The notes under the pieces are model-generated. The model saw only the letters and a list, made by a program, of their open reading frames with translations. It made no database searches and was not told the DNA's origin. Below are positions 26,488 through 39,200 of a DNA stretch of 64,000 nucleotides, piece after piece (the first letter of the stretch is position 1; the number at the start of each line of letters is the position of its first letter). The DNA is taken from assembly GCA_029224185.1 (NCBI GenBank), contig CM055193.1:22086059-22150058 (forward strand), written 5' to 3'. A program made the translations under genes and the position numbers. The DNA comes from Karalla daura. Taxonomy: Eukaryota > Chordata > Actinopteri > Chaetodontiformes > Leiognathidae.

Positions 26488-29400
26488 CTATGATTGGTAG
26501 CCGTACGCTGCAGCTTCTGCAGGGTGGAGAGAGAGAACAGCAGCTGAGACCCTGGCGTGTGCACTGGATAACAGACGATGAGAGGAATTAACATGGTTCC
26601 TCCACCCTGACATAATGGACTTTAAAGGGACTGAATCTGCGGTCTTGACAGCAATGTTTCAGGGATGATGCAAAAATGATGTAAAAAAGTGAAAAATCTG
26701 TTGTTTTCTTCGTGCTAATTACAGACCCAAGCAGAAATATCAAGTGTCAACGCACTTGAGGAAAGTTGAAAAAAAAACAAGGCTGTTTATTCTGAGCTGG
26801 TGTAATTGTACGCTTGCTCAAGCTGTAGGAAACACTTAACTGTCTGCAAGGATGTAAACAACTGTGTTTCTCACGCTGCCCAGTCTCTTCAGTCACGCGT
26901 CCGGCCCCTCACCTGAATGAAACTGCGCCGTGCAGCACAGCCCCTCCCCCCGCGCCGTCCGGTAGATGGGCGACACGCACACCCGGGCCGAGGGCGGCAG
27001 GTTTGTGAGGCGCGTGGACAGCGAGCCGGGGGGCAGGTAGAGGGAGGAGCGCTTGGCCGGCTCGGAGCTCTGCTCTCCCTCCCAGGTGAGCCAGTAGCCC
27101 CTGAGGCTGTCCACGCTGGCCTTCCAGTCCACCTGCACCGAGTCGCTCCCCACCGTGGTCAGCTGCAGGTCCGCCAGGGCCGGAGTCACTGGGGATGCAG
27201 CGGGGGATTCAGAACGTCTCAGGCTCACCTCCACGTGCATGCGTGGAGAACTTTGAAAGGGGAGAAGCTTGAACGCGGCAGAGAAATGACACTACAATTT
27301 GAGCTGCTCTGCGCTGCCCTTGGAGCAGTCCGACCTGAATGGAAGTACAGGTTGTTAACTGAAACTTAAAACCCAGAGAGGCCTGGGCGTTGTAGGATTA
27401 GGATTAGCGTGCAGGAAGTAGGAAAATAAAAACTCCTTGAGCAGCTCACCTTCCTGCGTGCAGGCTTTGACAGACATGGCGTTCTCCTTGCCCGAGGCGT
27501 ACAGGGCGCTGACTGTGACCAGGTAAGTGGTGTCTGGCTGGAGGCCCTTGAGCAGCGTGGAGTTGTGCCCGCGGTCCACCGTGGTCTTGTGGAGCTGGCC
27601 CCTGGGCAGGGCCGAGTACTCGATTTGGTAACTGGTGACCTCCGGCTGGAGGGGACCCCAGCTCACCCGGACGCTGGTTTCCCCAGAGTCAGAGACCGAC
27701 ACCACGGCTGGGCTCATCACCTCTGGAGGGTGGGCAGACATAAAAAACAAAACACACACTTTAATTCTAACATTACTTCTCATTGTCCAATTATTTTGTC
27801 TCAATTTTTAGGGTTAAAACTGAAACTGAAGGAGAACATATCATCATGGACAGAGGGCAAAGTAATTCAGAGATTTAGTGGGGAGGGCCGGGTTTTGTGC
27901 ATGATTTTTAGTACTTTTTTTGGCTTTAGTTCATAGGATAGCAGGAGAGAGACATGAAGGAGAAAGAGAAAGAGCCTAGACATGGGATGCCTGGCTACAA
28001 CTGAGCTACAGAATACCGCTCCATGTGCTTTGCACATGATTAAAATATTTGTTAAATCTGTAATCAATCCAGACCTCATATCATCTTACCATCATAACAA
28101 AGACATTTTCTCTTGTTTGTGTGATGCAGTAAAAGTAGGCCTTTTTGCACCATCAGTAACAGAGTAAAACAGAGTGTTGGAGGGCATCTACAGATGATCC
28201 CTCCGTGTGCGGATATGAGGCAGGCCGACCTGGCTTGGTGGTGAAGGTGACGGAGAGCGCGTTGAAGGACTGCTCGTTGGACTCCGGGGTCAGCGTGGCC
28301 GTGTAGGTGGTGTCGGGCCTCAGGCCCGTCAGCCTGGTGCTGCTGGAGTCCGCGGCCTGGATCAGCCTCTGGTACTGGCCGCCGCCCACGCTCGGGCTGG
28401 TCCCCGCCCCGCCTCCCCCTCCGCCCACCCCGGTCCCGCCCGTGGGGACGGGGCCGAAGCGCACCTCGTAGTGGCCCCTCAGGCCGGACAGGACGGGCCG
28501 CCACTGCAGCGTGGCCGCATTGGTGGAGACGTCCCGTACGGTCATCCTCTCGGCACGGATTATCTCTGCCAGGGGGAGGGGAGGGGTGAATCAAGTCACT
28601 GTGTGCACCCAGGTGTTGTCAGAGTCCCGCAAAGAGGCGGGGAATAGGACAGCGACGGAGAAGAGGGTAAGTCCGAGGAGCTAAAAATGCCTTGGCTGCA
28701 GACAGCCGCCCACACAGACAGACAGACTAAGGTTTCTGTGCGCTTTCGTAACCTCTGCAACAACTTGAAATAGCCGGCCAGGCCATGCAGTGCAAAAACA
28801 AATGCTACGCTATCCGCAACAGGACCTGCTCATCAGACACTGCAGCGTCCGTCCTTGTTCTGCACAAGCCTTATTTGCGCTATAAATCATGTCACACAGC
28901 TGCAGTAAATAGTGCAGAAGTGCTGAGGCGTCTGGTGTGAGGGTCAACAGTGGTTACCTAATCTGGCCGGAGAAATAACCAGCCTCCTCCGGACCTATTT
29001 ATATACCTCTATAGACATACAAATAAATATATACAGTACGTATCGTGTCTGGAATAGTGTCGGAGGATGCGTGGAGCTGAGTCATTAATCCATTAATAGA
29101 CCGTCCTATCTGGTTACAGGGACTCTTACACACAGAGGGACACTTTGAGGGCGCTGCACTCCTGTTGGGTCTGGCTGTCTTGAGGAGCATGCGTGGAATT
29201 AGGGAGAAGCACAGGGACACGCAAGTGCAGCTGTGTACCGTACTGTACTGCCGGAGCGAGGGCGTTCCTGCTGCCGAAACACTTTTGTTTCTGGGGACCG
29301 CATCTCGATTGCTCTGAGCAAAACGGAAAGTATTTCTCAATCCCATTAGGTCGGACCGTTCACAACGTGAATTGAGTCGTTCCTATAGGGATCCCACGGA

Positions 29401-30125
29401 TGTTTCTCTCTTGGCCGCGGTAATTGTGGTGAATCATCATCATTGCCTGCATCTGCACATATACACATGGAGAAGGTCAACTCTATCATTCATCCTGAGA
29501 CTTGTTGCTGTTCACCCGTCACTCACTCTTAACTGAGTCCCGGCCTCCAACAACACCTGAGGGGAATATTTAGCTCTGCGGAGGCACAAGTCAGTCATTG
29601 GGCTATTTTAGAGGTTTATCTCCTGTTTTGCTGCTGAAAGGAAGTATGCAGTCTCTTTATCAGTGTTTTGGCAGGGAAACGAGGTTGATAAGAGCAATCA
29701 AACAAACACTAAAGGGAATTAGAGCTGGAAATCAACAAAATGAACGCGCTGAGGGATACAGTTGAGGGCAACTGCAGAGTTTGGCAGTAGGAACGACACC
29801 CTTCACTTTGCATGTGGAAGAACTCTGTCTTTCACCGATTCACTGTCACCAACACAGCATGCACTAACTAGTTAAAGCGAGAGAGAGTCCTCAGAGAAAT
29901 TATCATGTTGCACCATCATTTGAAAAAAAAAATCAAATGAATGTCAATTGAAAATGAACATACAGATTCAGTATTCATCATATACTATCTATTTAATATG
30001 AGCCAAGGTCAATAATATTTGATTTGAACTGTGTTTGATACCTGATGGATTGGCAACGTGTCCAGGGTGTATTTCCTTCCTTCACCATATATGTGATAAT
30101 AGGCAAACATGACTATGAGGATACA

Positions 30126-30185
<60 letters not shown>

Positions 30186-33100
30186 TTTCGTGAGAGCAGG
30201 CCATGAGACCTCAGAGATCGCTGGGCCTCCCACTCCGCACTCACCTATGATGGCGTTCCTCAGGTCCTCTGTGATGATGCTCATGTCGTCAATGTCCACA
30301 AAGTACAGGTTGTCCTCCACGGGGGGGCTCACCACTTCCCTCAGCACCAGGTAGTTACCGTGCCCCGTGGAGACCACCAGCACGGCCACGCCCTCGTCCC
30401 GCAGGTCCGCCATGGGTCCAATCACGTCGCCTGGCTTCACCCCGTCCGTCAGCCACACCAGCACCCTCGGGAGCTCCGGCCGGGCCCCCCCGGGGGCTCC
30501 GGGCCTCAGCACCTGCTCCTTAGCCATCCGCAGCGCCTCCACCGTGTTGGTGTCCCCCTTCAGAGGCCTGGTGGTCCTCAGGGCCTCCTGGAGGCCAGTC
30601 TGGCTGGTGTGGCTGTCGAAGCCAAACTCCAGCCGTGGTTTGGTGCCCACCTGCAGGAGCCCCACCCTCACCTGCTCGTCCCCCAGGGAGAAGGGGAGGA
30701 GGAGCTCCGACAGGAAGGTGAGCATGCGAGAGTGCTCGTAGTTGGACACGCTCCCTGAAGAATCCAGTAGGAAGAGGACGTCCCCTTCGCAGCAGTTCAG
30801 TACTACGGAAGAAAAATGAAAGATTATTTATACACAAACCTAATCGTCCAAAAAAAGCACATGCTGCCTTTTTACACTAATGTGGGAGCTAAGTGTAACC
30901 ATTTCCTTTCTTCTCTATAATTCCCCTATACTCCCACAACACTTTCCTCTGGTCCCCGATCATGCCTCACTGAAGCACACACACATTTGGACTCTCCCTC
31001 CCTTTCTCCATTCACCTTCTTGGAACAACACAGTCACACCACTTTTCCCTGGGATACTGTCAACATTAAAGCGGAGGGGCAACAGAAGCATGGAGGAGAA
31101 ACGAGTAATTACGGCACAGATAAGGCAAAGTCAAAACAAACAGTGGGACTACAGAACGATGTTGTATCCCTCCCCACCAACAATTTTCCATGTTTGCTAA
31201 CATAAATAAGGTTAAAAGTGAACAGCGAGCGCAATGGGAAGTGGGGGGGGGGGCAGTAGCTGCCGAGCATGACTGGTAAAGAGAGGGGGAGTGGAGAAAG
31301 GAGGTGGGACAGGGAGGGAAATAAAAGGCGTTAAAAGGAGAATGAGGGCTGGGGGGGGCAGCGGCCGACTAGCAGTTCCAAGTGAGAGACGAGGAGGAAT
31401 GTTGGATGGCCATATACAGAGCAGAGAAGAGGCAGCACTATTAGAGAGGCAAAACCTGAAAGCAATATTTGGTTTCAGATCTTCAGACTGTGAAGTCATC
31501 TAAGAGAGAAAACAGCCACTGTTGAAAACTCAGCGCAAGGGTTAAGGCAGGGAGAAACACAAAGGTGATACAGTCCCGGCTGGAGGCCTTGGATCAGCTC
31601 CACATTTAATATAACTTCAATTACAGGGCCCGAGTCAGACACCTTGACACCTGTAGGAACTCTTATTTTGTTTGCATGACTCCTTCTTTGATATCTGTTA
31701 ATCACGCCAGATGAGGTGACGATAGGAGCCGGAGGTGCTGAAAGGTGAGAACGAAGCGAGGAGTGCATGCACGCTCAAATCAAACACAGGCACGCACATT
31801 TGCAGACATACATGCACGCTCCGCCAGCCTGAAGAATTCCTGACATCCGTCTTGCCATCTGGACTTTGGAGCAAGGGTCTTTTCCCTATTGCACCCCCAT
31901 AGCTCCACCTTTGTGCAGGTAGGATTTTATCTGAAACCCGCACGTTGACGTCTGGACCTCACTGTTTACACAACGAGAGAACTTGTTCAATCCAGCCTGC
32001 CATTATCGTACGCGTGAAGGCTGGATTTATCAGTGGAATATTTGGCACTGCCGTGATGTGATGGTGGAAAAATGAGGCACGAAACCTCCGCCGGGACGGA
32101 GCAGGTCGTGCAACCTGCTCAACACATGCAACACGCTCAATCAAGGCTGAACAAAGAAGGTTTTGTTGGCGTGAATACGAGCCAGCAAGCAAACAAGCAA
32201 GACAAGCAAATACTGCCCTGTGGAATTTGAGTCACTTTCTCTTGAATTTCTCTGGATCCTCTAACGCATTTAATTACTCACAAGTATCTGCACCATGCCA
32301 AAACGTCCCTCCCTGGATGGTGAGCTCCTTAGTATGACATATAGAAGCAAATGCACTTATAAAGCGCTCAATTACTCCAAGCTATGTTGGTCCGGCCTGG
32401 TTGAGCGTCTATTAATGGAAATAAAGTGACAACATCTCACTCACTACTATGTTAACACGCAGTCATAAAGATCTGTTCCCCCTGACAGACTGGCCGGTGT
32501 CACCACCACCACCAAGTTTAGCCTCTCAGGCTCTTCATGGTCATGAGCTGCGGCACAGTGCTCCAAGGAGGTAATGGGGAAATGATAAATGGACTGGGAC
32601 TTATTTAGCACTTTTCTCGTCTTCGAAGAACTTTACAGACCCCGTTCACACCCACTCATACAGCGGAGGCAGAGTCTTTCCTGCACAGCCCATCTGCTTG
32701 TTTGGACTTTTGAGGGGGAAAATAGTTAGAGATGCGTGTTAGTGTCAAAAACAGACAAGGAGCAAACCTACATCCACATCAGATAAGAGAGGATTGACTT
32801 TGTTTCCATTTCCATTAACGCTACGAACTAAAGGTCAGATGAGTCATTTTCACATCAGATATTAAGATAACAAAAATGTAAAGACTTGTCAGTCTCCTCC
32901 AACTCTTCCCAGCCCTGCCCTGGAAACCCACTGTAACGCCAAGAGATTTCATCAGAGGACAATAATGTGGGAGCTGAAGTGTGTTTTTCTCCTGCATGGG
33001 GAGCACCTGAGGCCTCCCCCGGGATGCCTGGGTGGTCCGTGCATGTAACAGCCACCCCCCTCCTCCCTCCCTCCGTCCTCACCATCCTTTTTTGGGAACC

Positions 33101-33543
33101 TCTGCCCCAGGGTATGGCATTTCATCAGCTCACAATTCAATACCTGGAGTCGTGCCATTTCACTGAGAACACTGGTGTAATGTCAACCCCACCCTGATCC
33201 ACCCCAAGCCCAGACAGAGCCTCCACCCGCAGCATCAGTTTCTAACAAGGCCAAGTCCCGGCATCTGATTCACACAGTCCACTGATTTAATCGGTTACAA
33301 TAAGTTTTGCAGAGACCGAGAAAATCTTTTGCGCCGAGTGTTTGCATCCCCACAGTGGGGTATTTAAGTGATCGACGGTCCTGTAAATGCAGACAAATAA
33401 GAGTTTATTCATATCATTGTACTTGTTTTCTCCGCTGTCCAGGTGAGAGGGAACTTACCTCCTTCAGGTGAGGAGTCCTGTGTGGCCGCAGGCTGCAGAA
33501 GCAGACAGAGCAGCATCCAGCTCACACACATGTGGCTCTGCAT
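26488..33543 (-). CDS. vwa1: von Willebrand factor A domain-containing protein 1 (WARP), with a third FN3 domain
   Basis: This is a secreted matrix protein; mammalian WARP sits in cartilage pericellular matrix and basement membranes and binds perlecan and collagen VI. Coding exons are 33459-33543, 30245-30802, 28230-28565, 27450-27722, 26913-27188 and 26488-26516, giving 1557 bases or 518 residues. Residues 1-22 look like a signal peptide. Residues 34-205 are the VWA domain, with the metal-binding DSSGS, and VLVWLTDG later. Three fibronectin III domains follow, at about 216-325, 328-417 and 418-509; human has two in 445 residues. FN3-1 (TPESNEQ) and FN3-2 (TYLVTVSALYASGKE) match human VWA1. 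Every intron is phase 1. The last exon adds only nine residues and is the least certain part; reading through the exon 5 donor would end the protein four residues after the donor. Confidence 0.88.
30043..30085 (+). repeat. Fragment of a common teleost interspersed repeat (3' part)
   Basis: The wording TGATGGATTGGCAACGTGTC and then CAGGGTGTA matches the 3' part of a very common fish repeat ('...GATGAACTGGCGACCTGTCCAGGGTGTACCC...'). Only a short, diverged piece remains. Confidence 0.5.
30133..30183. repeat. (TA)n microsatellite
   Basis: About 25 TA units in vwa1 intron 2, roughly 60 bases downstream (coding sense) of the VWA-exon donor. Confidence 0.9.
30803..33458 (-). other. vwa1: vwa1 intron 1
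   Basis: This 2.7 kb intron separates the signal-peptide exon from the VWA exon. It contains a G-rich run near 31242-31252 and a decayed interspersed repeat at 32584-32668. No exon or RNA gene was recognised. Confidence 0.65.
32584..32668 (+). repeat. Fragment of a common teleost repeat ('AAATGGACT...TTATATAGC' type)
   Basis: GATAAATGGACTGGGACTTA, then TTTAGCACTTTTC, TTTACAGACC and TTCACACCCACTCATACAG follow in the order of a repeat met in many fish introns. It is diverged and non-coding. Confidence 0.5.
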
Positions 33544-33900
33544 CCCGGTGCTTATACAAGTTAGTCCCAGTGAAGTAATGGATTACAAGGGTTCTGGAGT
33601 CGAGCATATATCCAGCCCAGCCCGGAGGAGCGCGCTCCCAGTCTCTGCTTTAAATCATAGTGCGGAGATCGTTGGAAGGAGTCCCGTCCTGGCCGGGTCT
33701 TCACTCTGCGTCTTGTCTCAGCTGCTGCTTGGGCATGACCTGGTCTGGAAGTTCAGCTTCAGCTTCAAGCCGCGGTCAGCCCGCAGCTCGTGTGCGCTCC
33801 TCTCCTCTGCGCGGCTGGTGCGTCTCTCCTGCGCTCCTGACGGGACGATGACGTCAAGTGGCCGAGAGGTAAGCGCAGGCTTCCCGAGCAAGACCTCCAA
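33544..33900 (-). promoter_or_regulatory. vwa1: vwa1 5' flank with a CRE palindrome
   Basis: Sequence upstream of the vwa1 start codon. It includes a perfect cAMP-response palindrome TGACGTCA at 33849-33856 within a GC-richer block. No clear TATA box was chosen. The transcription start is not resolved. Confidence 0.4.
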
Positions 33901-34030
33901 AATAAAAACTCTCACTAAGACTACGGCCGTTGATATAGAGGGACTGGATTAAGAGTGTTTACTGTTAGAAATGATTATGAGTAAGGCATGACTTTATTTC
34001 ATCTTTAAAACTGATGGACCTTTCAGTGTG

Positions 34031-34112
34031 GATTTTGAATGTTCTCCCCATGTCTGCATGGTTTTTCTCCAGGTTTTCTGGTTTCATTCTACAGTACAAG
34101 CTAGGGATGCAT
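34031..34112 (+). repeat. Fragment of a common teleost interspersed repeat (middle part)
   Basis: AATGTTCTCCCCATGTCTGC, then TGGTTTTTCTCCAGG and TTCTACAGTACAA follow in the order of the same fish repeat seen elsewhere in the window ('GCATGTTCTCCCCGTGTCTGCGTGG...'). Diverged and non-coding. Confidence 0.55.
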
Positions 34113-36209
34113 ATTTGGTAAACATGCAATGTGTGATCATAATCTTGAGCACCGTGGTTGTGACAAGAACTGATATACTGTTTTATACAAAGTGTATAGT
34201 GAAAACACTCCAATCAGTGGTTGGGACACCACATTATAGTACCTCTTTGTATAGTATATATCGTACCTCGCCGCTCAGAAGTTCAGCCAAGCAGGTAAAG
34301 AAAAATGCAGTTGGGCATGCAGTTGGCCACATGCAGTGGTAGTCCTCTGACTAGCTATATATATTGACATGCAGACATGCATATATAGTGCACAATAACA
34401 CACCATTCTTTGAGCTAGCTGTATTGCTCATGTTGATATTGTGATGACTTTGCAATAAATCGTGGAGCCCTTGCACAAATGCATGGATCTTTAGGCTGGC
34501 TGGATGTATGTATCCCTGGACCTCTGTAACACTGGTAGTTTTTTTTCTGGAGGCAAGAGATGTGTGGATATGTTATGTTGATAAGAGATATTTGCTACAA
34601 TTTCTTTCACTCCAAAAAAATCCTGCTGTTATTTCTTTCAGACATTCTTCGTTTGTGACGTTTGTGTTTAGACCCTCGGCATCTTCTTCATCAGATCTTC
34701 TGATCGACTGTGGCATTTGTATTAGCACCCTTTTCAAATAGGGGTGATTGTTTATGTGTCCTCAGCCAGAGCAGAAATCCATGTGTGACCCTCCTAAGCT
34801 TTAAATGGCTTTTCAGCTTTGACTGCCAAGTAGATATTACATTCACAAGGAATTTTCCACCCATCCACCCATTCCACCCATCCTTAATTTAATGAACACG
34901 CTGTGAAGGTTCCCAGAGTTGCTGGAGCTCTTGGAGGCAGCTGGGAGTGTTGGAGGGCATATATGCTCATCACCATCACAACAAAGAAAAGTTAATCTGA
35001 AAAGTAAAACAAGTGGTAAAACAGGTGCGGTGGAGTCTTGTCGTAGCAAACAATGAGAAGCACCGTAAGCATTAGAGCTGACATGAACTTTACTCTGAAG
35101 GTTTCTTCAACTTCCCTCTGCCCAGTTATGTGAAAACTTGACACGGGCTCCCTGGTGTACTGTACCTCACTCCTCCCTTCTCCTTCCAGTCTCCCCAGTT
35201 ACTCAGAATAGTAAATAGGGCTATGTTCACCTTTGAGGCCTCAACACCACCTTGGCCTTTTGCCACACTCACATTAAAGACTTCATGTCACCTTATTAGC
35301 TGGGGGATAAATGGGGGGATCCCCCAAAAAAGTCACTGAGCACGTCTGCTGACAATTCTCTGAAATGAGTCACAGAGCAAATGACATGACTTATTAATAT
35401 TATTTATAGAGTAATGCATATACAAACATCTCTGCTTAAATATCCCCAAGCTGTCCTGCAGATATGTAAAGTGATTTTCCCTTCTAATTTTATCTCATTT
35501 TCTGAATATTTGTCCAGCAAATTCAGTTACCCAACAGCTGAGTTGTGAGTCAGCCTTTAATCAGTGCAAATCGAAAACATCCAAAGTGCTGAACAGCTAC
35601 ATAACAATAAAATAACATAAAGCCATAACATAATAACTAAGGAGATTGCACAGTAACCTAGGCAATAGCAGCACCTCTCACTATGTAAACAGTGCAGGAG
35701 AACAAACTCAAAGAAGCTGTACTTTGTCACTTTTATTACATTATTGCAATGTATACCATAAACAAGGTTATGATTGCTTTGGTTTAAATAAACAAATAGA
35801 TATCATCTGATGCCAAAGTCTAGGGACTGCCATCCAAAGGCTTGGTCTCAGGGCCATCCAGCAACAGCTGGTTGACCTAAGAGTCAACAGGGTATTGGGA
35901 GCTATTGGGGTGTCAGTCCATTAAGAGCTTGAATTATAAATAAAACAACAACAACAACAACAGAAAGAAACTCTGGTTGACCAAGAGAGTCCACAAATAT
36001 GTGTAGCACTCAAATAACTGAGAGAGCATCTTTGAAATTATAAGGGACAGTCTCAGAGTGGAATATGGTCAACAGCTTTGCATGTTGGTTATTTTCTGAG
36101 GTAAACCACTCGGCCTCCAAAAATAACGTGAGATTCACATGCAGAAAGTGAAACAAGAGGACAGCAGCAGAGCTGCTCCGACTGACACGGGACTTGCTGC
36201 GTGATTCTG

Positions 36210-36243
<34 letters not shown>

Positions 36244-39200
36244 ACTTGAGACAAACAATAAGGAAACAAAGGGGGTAGGAGGGAATGAATAGACGTGAGA
36301 GGATGCAGGAATTCAAAGCTCTGAATTCCACTGTGACACATCAAGTCCAAGTTCCTCTATTGTCCCTGTGAGACATGGACAATAAACACGCCCTCCCCAA
36401 TACACACACCTAGTAACTAAACAGTATCCCTGCCGCGCAGTAACAGACTGTGAAGCAATACAACAGCTCCGTTTGACCTATTTTTATTTCGGTAAACAAC
36501 ACGGAACAGGGCATAAAAAGTATCCTTGAGCAAAACACTGAACCCCAAAACTTCTCAATACTCGATTCCAGCTCCTGGTTGAGCCAGTTAAAAAGCTTTA
36601 AAAGTCACATGATTCTGTTCATGCACATTTATACATCGGCTAGGCCAGATAAGAGCCAGTCTATTACCGCTGACCAGACAGGAGTACGAGCACTTTCTTA
36701 CAGCCGTCATTCAGTCATGAGTCATGATCTCTCCATTCATATTGGCAATTAGGACGACCACACTGGCAGCGGCGACAAAGTCTCCATCACGTTTGTTTTT
36801 CTTAGGCTCGTTATGCTCTGTTGCTAGAAGTGACCGCCAGATGTTGGGAAGTCCAACTCCCCGGCTGCGTCATGATTTACACGCTGCTACTACGGCACCA
36901 CGCACATGCAGCATTAATTTGTCTGTGGTCTGTGCACACCTCCCATCCAGGGCCCAACAAGCTCTCACATGCACATTTACGGCCCTTCGAGTTCATGGCC
37001 AGTTGCATATGGCTGAGGACGGGAGTTCTCTCTCTTCCTGTGGTTTTTTTCTTTCTTTCTTTAATTCTTTTTTTTTCGAGTCTAGTCAGCGAGCTGTAAA
37101 TCAGTAAAGCACACACAGCATACCACCACCTGGAACAACTTGGCACCGTGTGAGAGCAGTAAAGGGCTGAGCGTGCATGTGCGAACCGTTTCCTCCGAGA
37201 GACTATCCCCTTGCATGAGCACGTGTACGCACACGTATGTATGTACGTACGTATGCGTGTATTTCGGCTTGTCACGCAATGACATACAACATGCGGCCGA
37301 GCGACCCGTGTCGAGCCGACACCCGCACACATCAGCGGCGTCCTCCACCCGTCAGCGCGCTGTCCGCTCCACCTCCGCCGGTGGGACGCAAGACGCGTCC
37401 TGCACGCAGCGCTGTCTCCACTCATTTCCACATACCAGGGGATTCCTGGTCGGACGGTTGCTTTAAGTCCTTTAAGGGGGCGAACATGAGTAACAGCACT
37501 GTAAACTTGACCTTTTAGCTCCTGGCGCGGCTGTGGCAGATGGAGGAGGAGGAGGAGGAGGCACGGGGCGGAGGGGCGAAAACAGCGAGATGTCACCGAG
37601 GCGGTGGAAGATTTTATGACATTTTGTTCATCACAACATCGAGGGTGTGATAACATGGAAATAGAAGAAAAACAGCCTCTCTTGTGGGAGAGAGCTGAGG
37701 GCTGAAACACAGTTCCTGCCTCCCTACGCAGTCTCTTGTAAGCCGGGCCCGTAATAACAACCTAGTTGTAATTACCCATTAAAAGTTTGGCTGCAGAGGA
37801 TTTGGCGACATTCTGGAATGCCACTGTCAGTGGTGAAGTGGATTCCACAGCTCTATATTTTGCCAGCGTTTTCTTCCTTTCTGCTGGTCTACGGTATGCG
37901 AGGTTTGGTCGGTAACAAACTGCTGCGGATTCGAGGAAGGAGAGCAGAAAATCTTTTCTCAGAAACGGCATCATCAGTAGAGCGTTTATGAAACACTGAT
38001 CAAGGGGAGCCAGAGAGACACGGACATGGGAGTGGTGGGACAGACAGATTAATCCCAGGGATGCTGGACGAGCATCAACCACAGATAAATTATTAAGCAG
38101 CGTTTGTATTCGGTTTCCTCATCCGAGCAGCTCCAACATCAGACCAAGGAGGCTGTTTGCCTGCTGTGCAGAGGAGCAGGACGTGACACATAACTAAGAG
38201 CTGTAAAACTAAAAATACATGCAGGGAAGTTGGAGGGGTTTCCCATCACTGGGATGTGCAGAGGAGCAGAGAGGCGCCAAGTACCCACTGCCTTCCTGAT
38301 CAACAGGGACACCACTGGCCCTGCGTCAGCACCACTTCCCTGCCTCCTCTCATCAGCATCCTGTGAACGTCCACCCTGGGCTTGCCTCTTGAAGTGACAC
38401 CGTGAAGGCATTTCCTCGGCTCGTAGGGTGGTGGAACATTCTGTTTTTCGTGCCCCCGAACTTTGGTCGTGCTTCAAACGCGGCCCTGAGCCGGCACCGA
38501 GATCTCCCCTTGTTCCAAGAATGTGAGACGTCACCGCACGTAGGGAAATGCTCTATCTCTCGCTTCGCCTAAACAGATACGACAGGTTGCATTAAACACG
38601 AGCAACGCGGCCTGCTTCAAGATAGGATGGTCCTCTCACAGAATGAATCAGAGTGTGTATTTATGTTTGGACAGACGGGCTCGTGCCTGCTCACTGTCCT
38701 GGAGTAAAAAAGCGGTTATCCAGTCCGATCCATCCCGGCGGTTCGAACATCTGTTTTGAAATAATCGACTGTCAGCGAGGCTCCGCGCTGGTGAGGCCAA
38801 CACCCACTGCAAGTTTCCACAGTAAAATGTCACAGGCTGCCTCCGGCTCTGCCAAGCCCGAGATGATGGAGGTTTTCTCTGTAGCTGGCTGGGCTCCCCG
38901 TCAGGGGTCGGCCCAGACAATGGCCTTATTGTGTCAGAGGTTGGCAGGGGGAGCCTCGGCGATAGATCCTGGATAAACGCACTCATCTGGGCAACCTCTG
39001 AGAAGACGAGTGGCCCCGTCCAAATATTTAGCAAAGAACATCCACCCTGTGAGGCACGGGCTTCTGTGATTCGCCCAGGAGCTCGCTGAAAGAACATTTT
39101 ATGGGTAATTTTAGTGGCACAGCAGAGTTTATAAGTCCAGCAGCATGTGAGAAACTTTACCCTTAATGAGCCCAAGTGCACTGCTCGGCTGGCTCCTTCC

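Larger units (their letters stand above)
28566..30244 (-). other. vwa1: vwa1 intron 2, repeat-bearing
   Basis: Intron between the VWA exon and the first FN3 exon. It includes a decayed teleost repeat piece (30043-30085) and an AT array at 30133-30183 just past the donor. No exon was seen. Confidence 0.65.

Noticed and set aside
36877..37710. 277-codon minus-strand open frame in the spacer
   Set aside because: No domain, no splice support, and mixed low-complexity composition.
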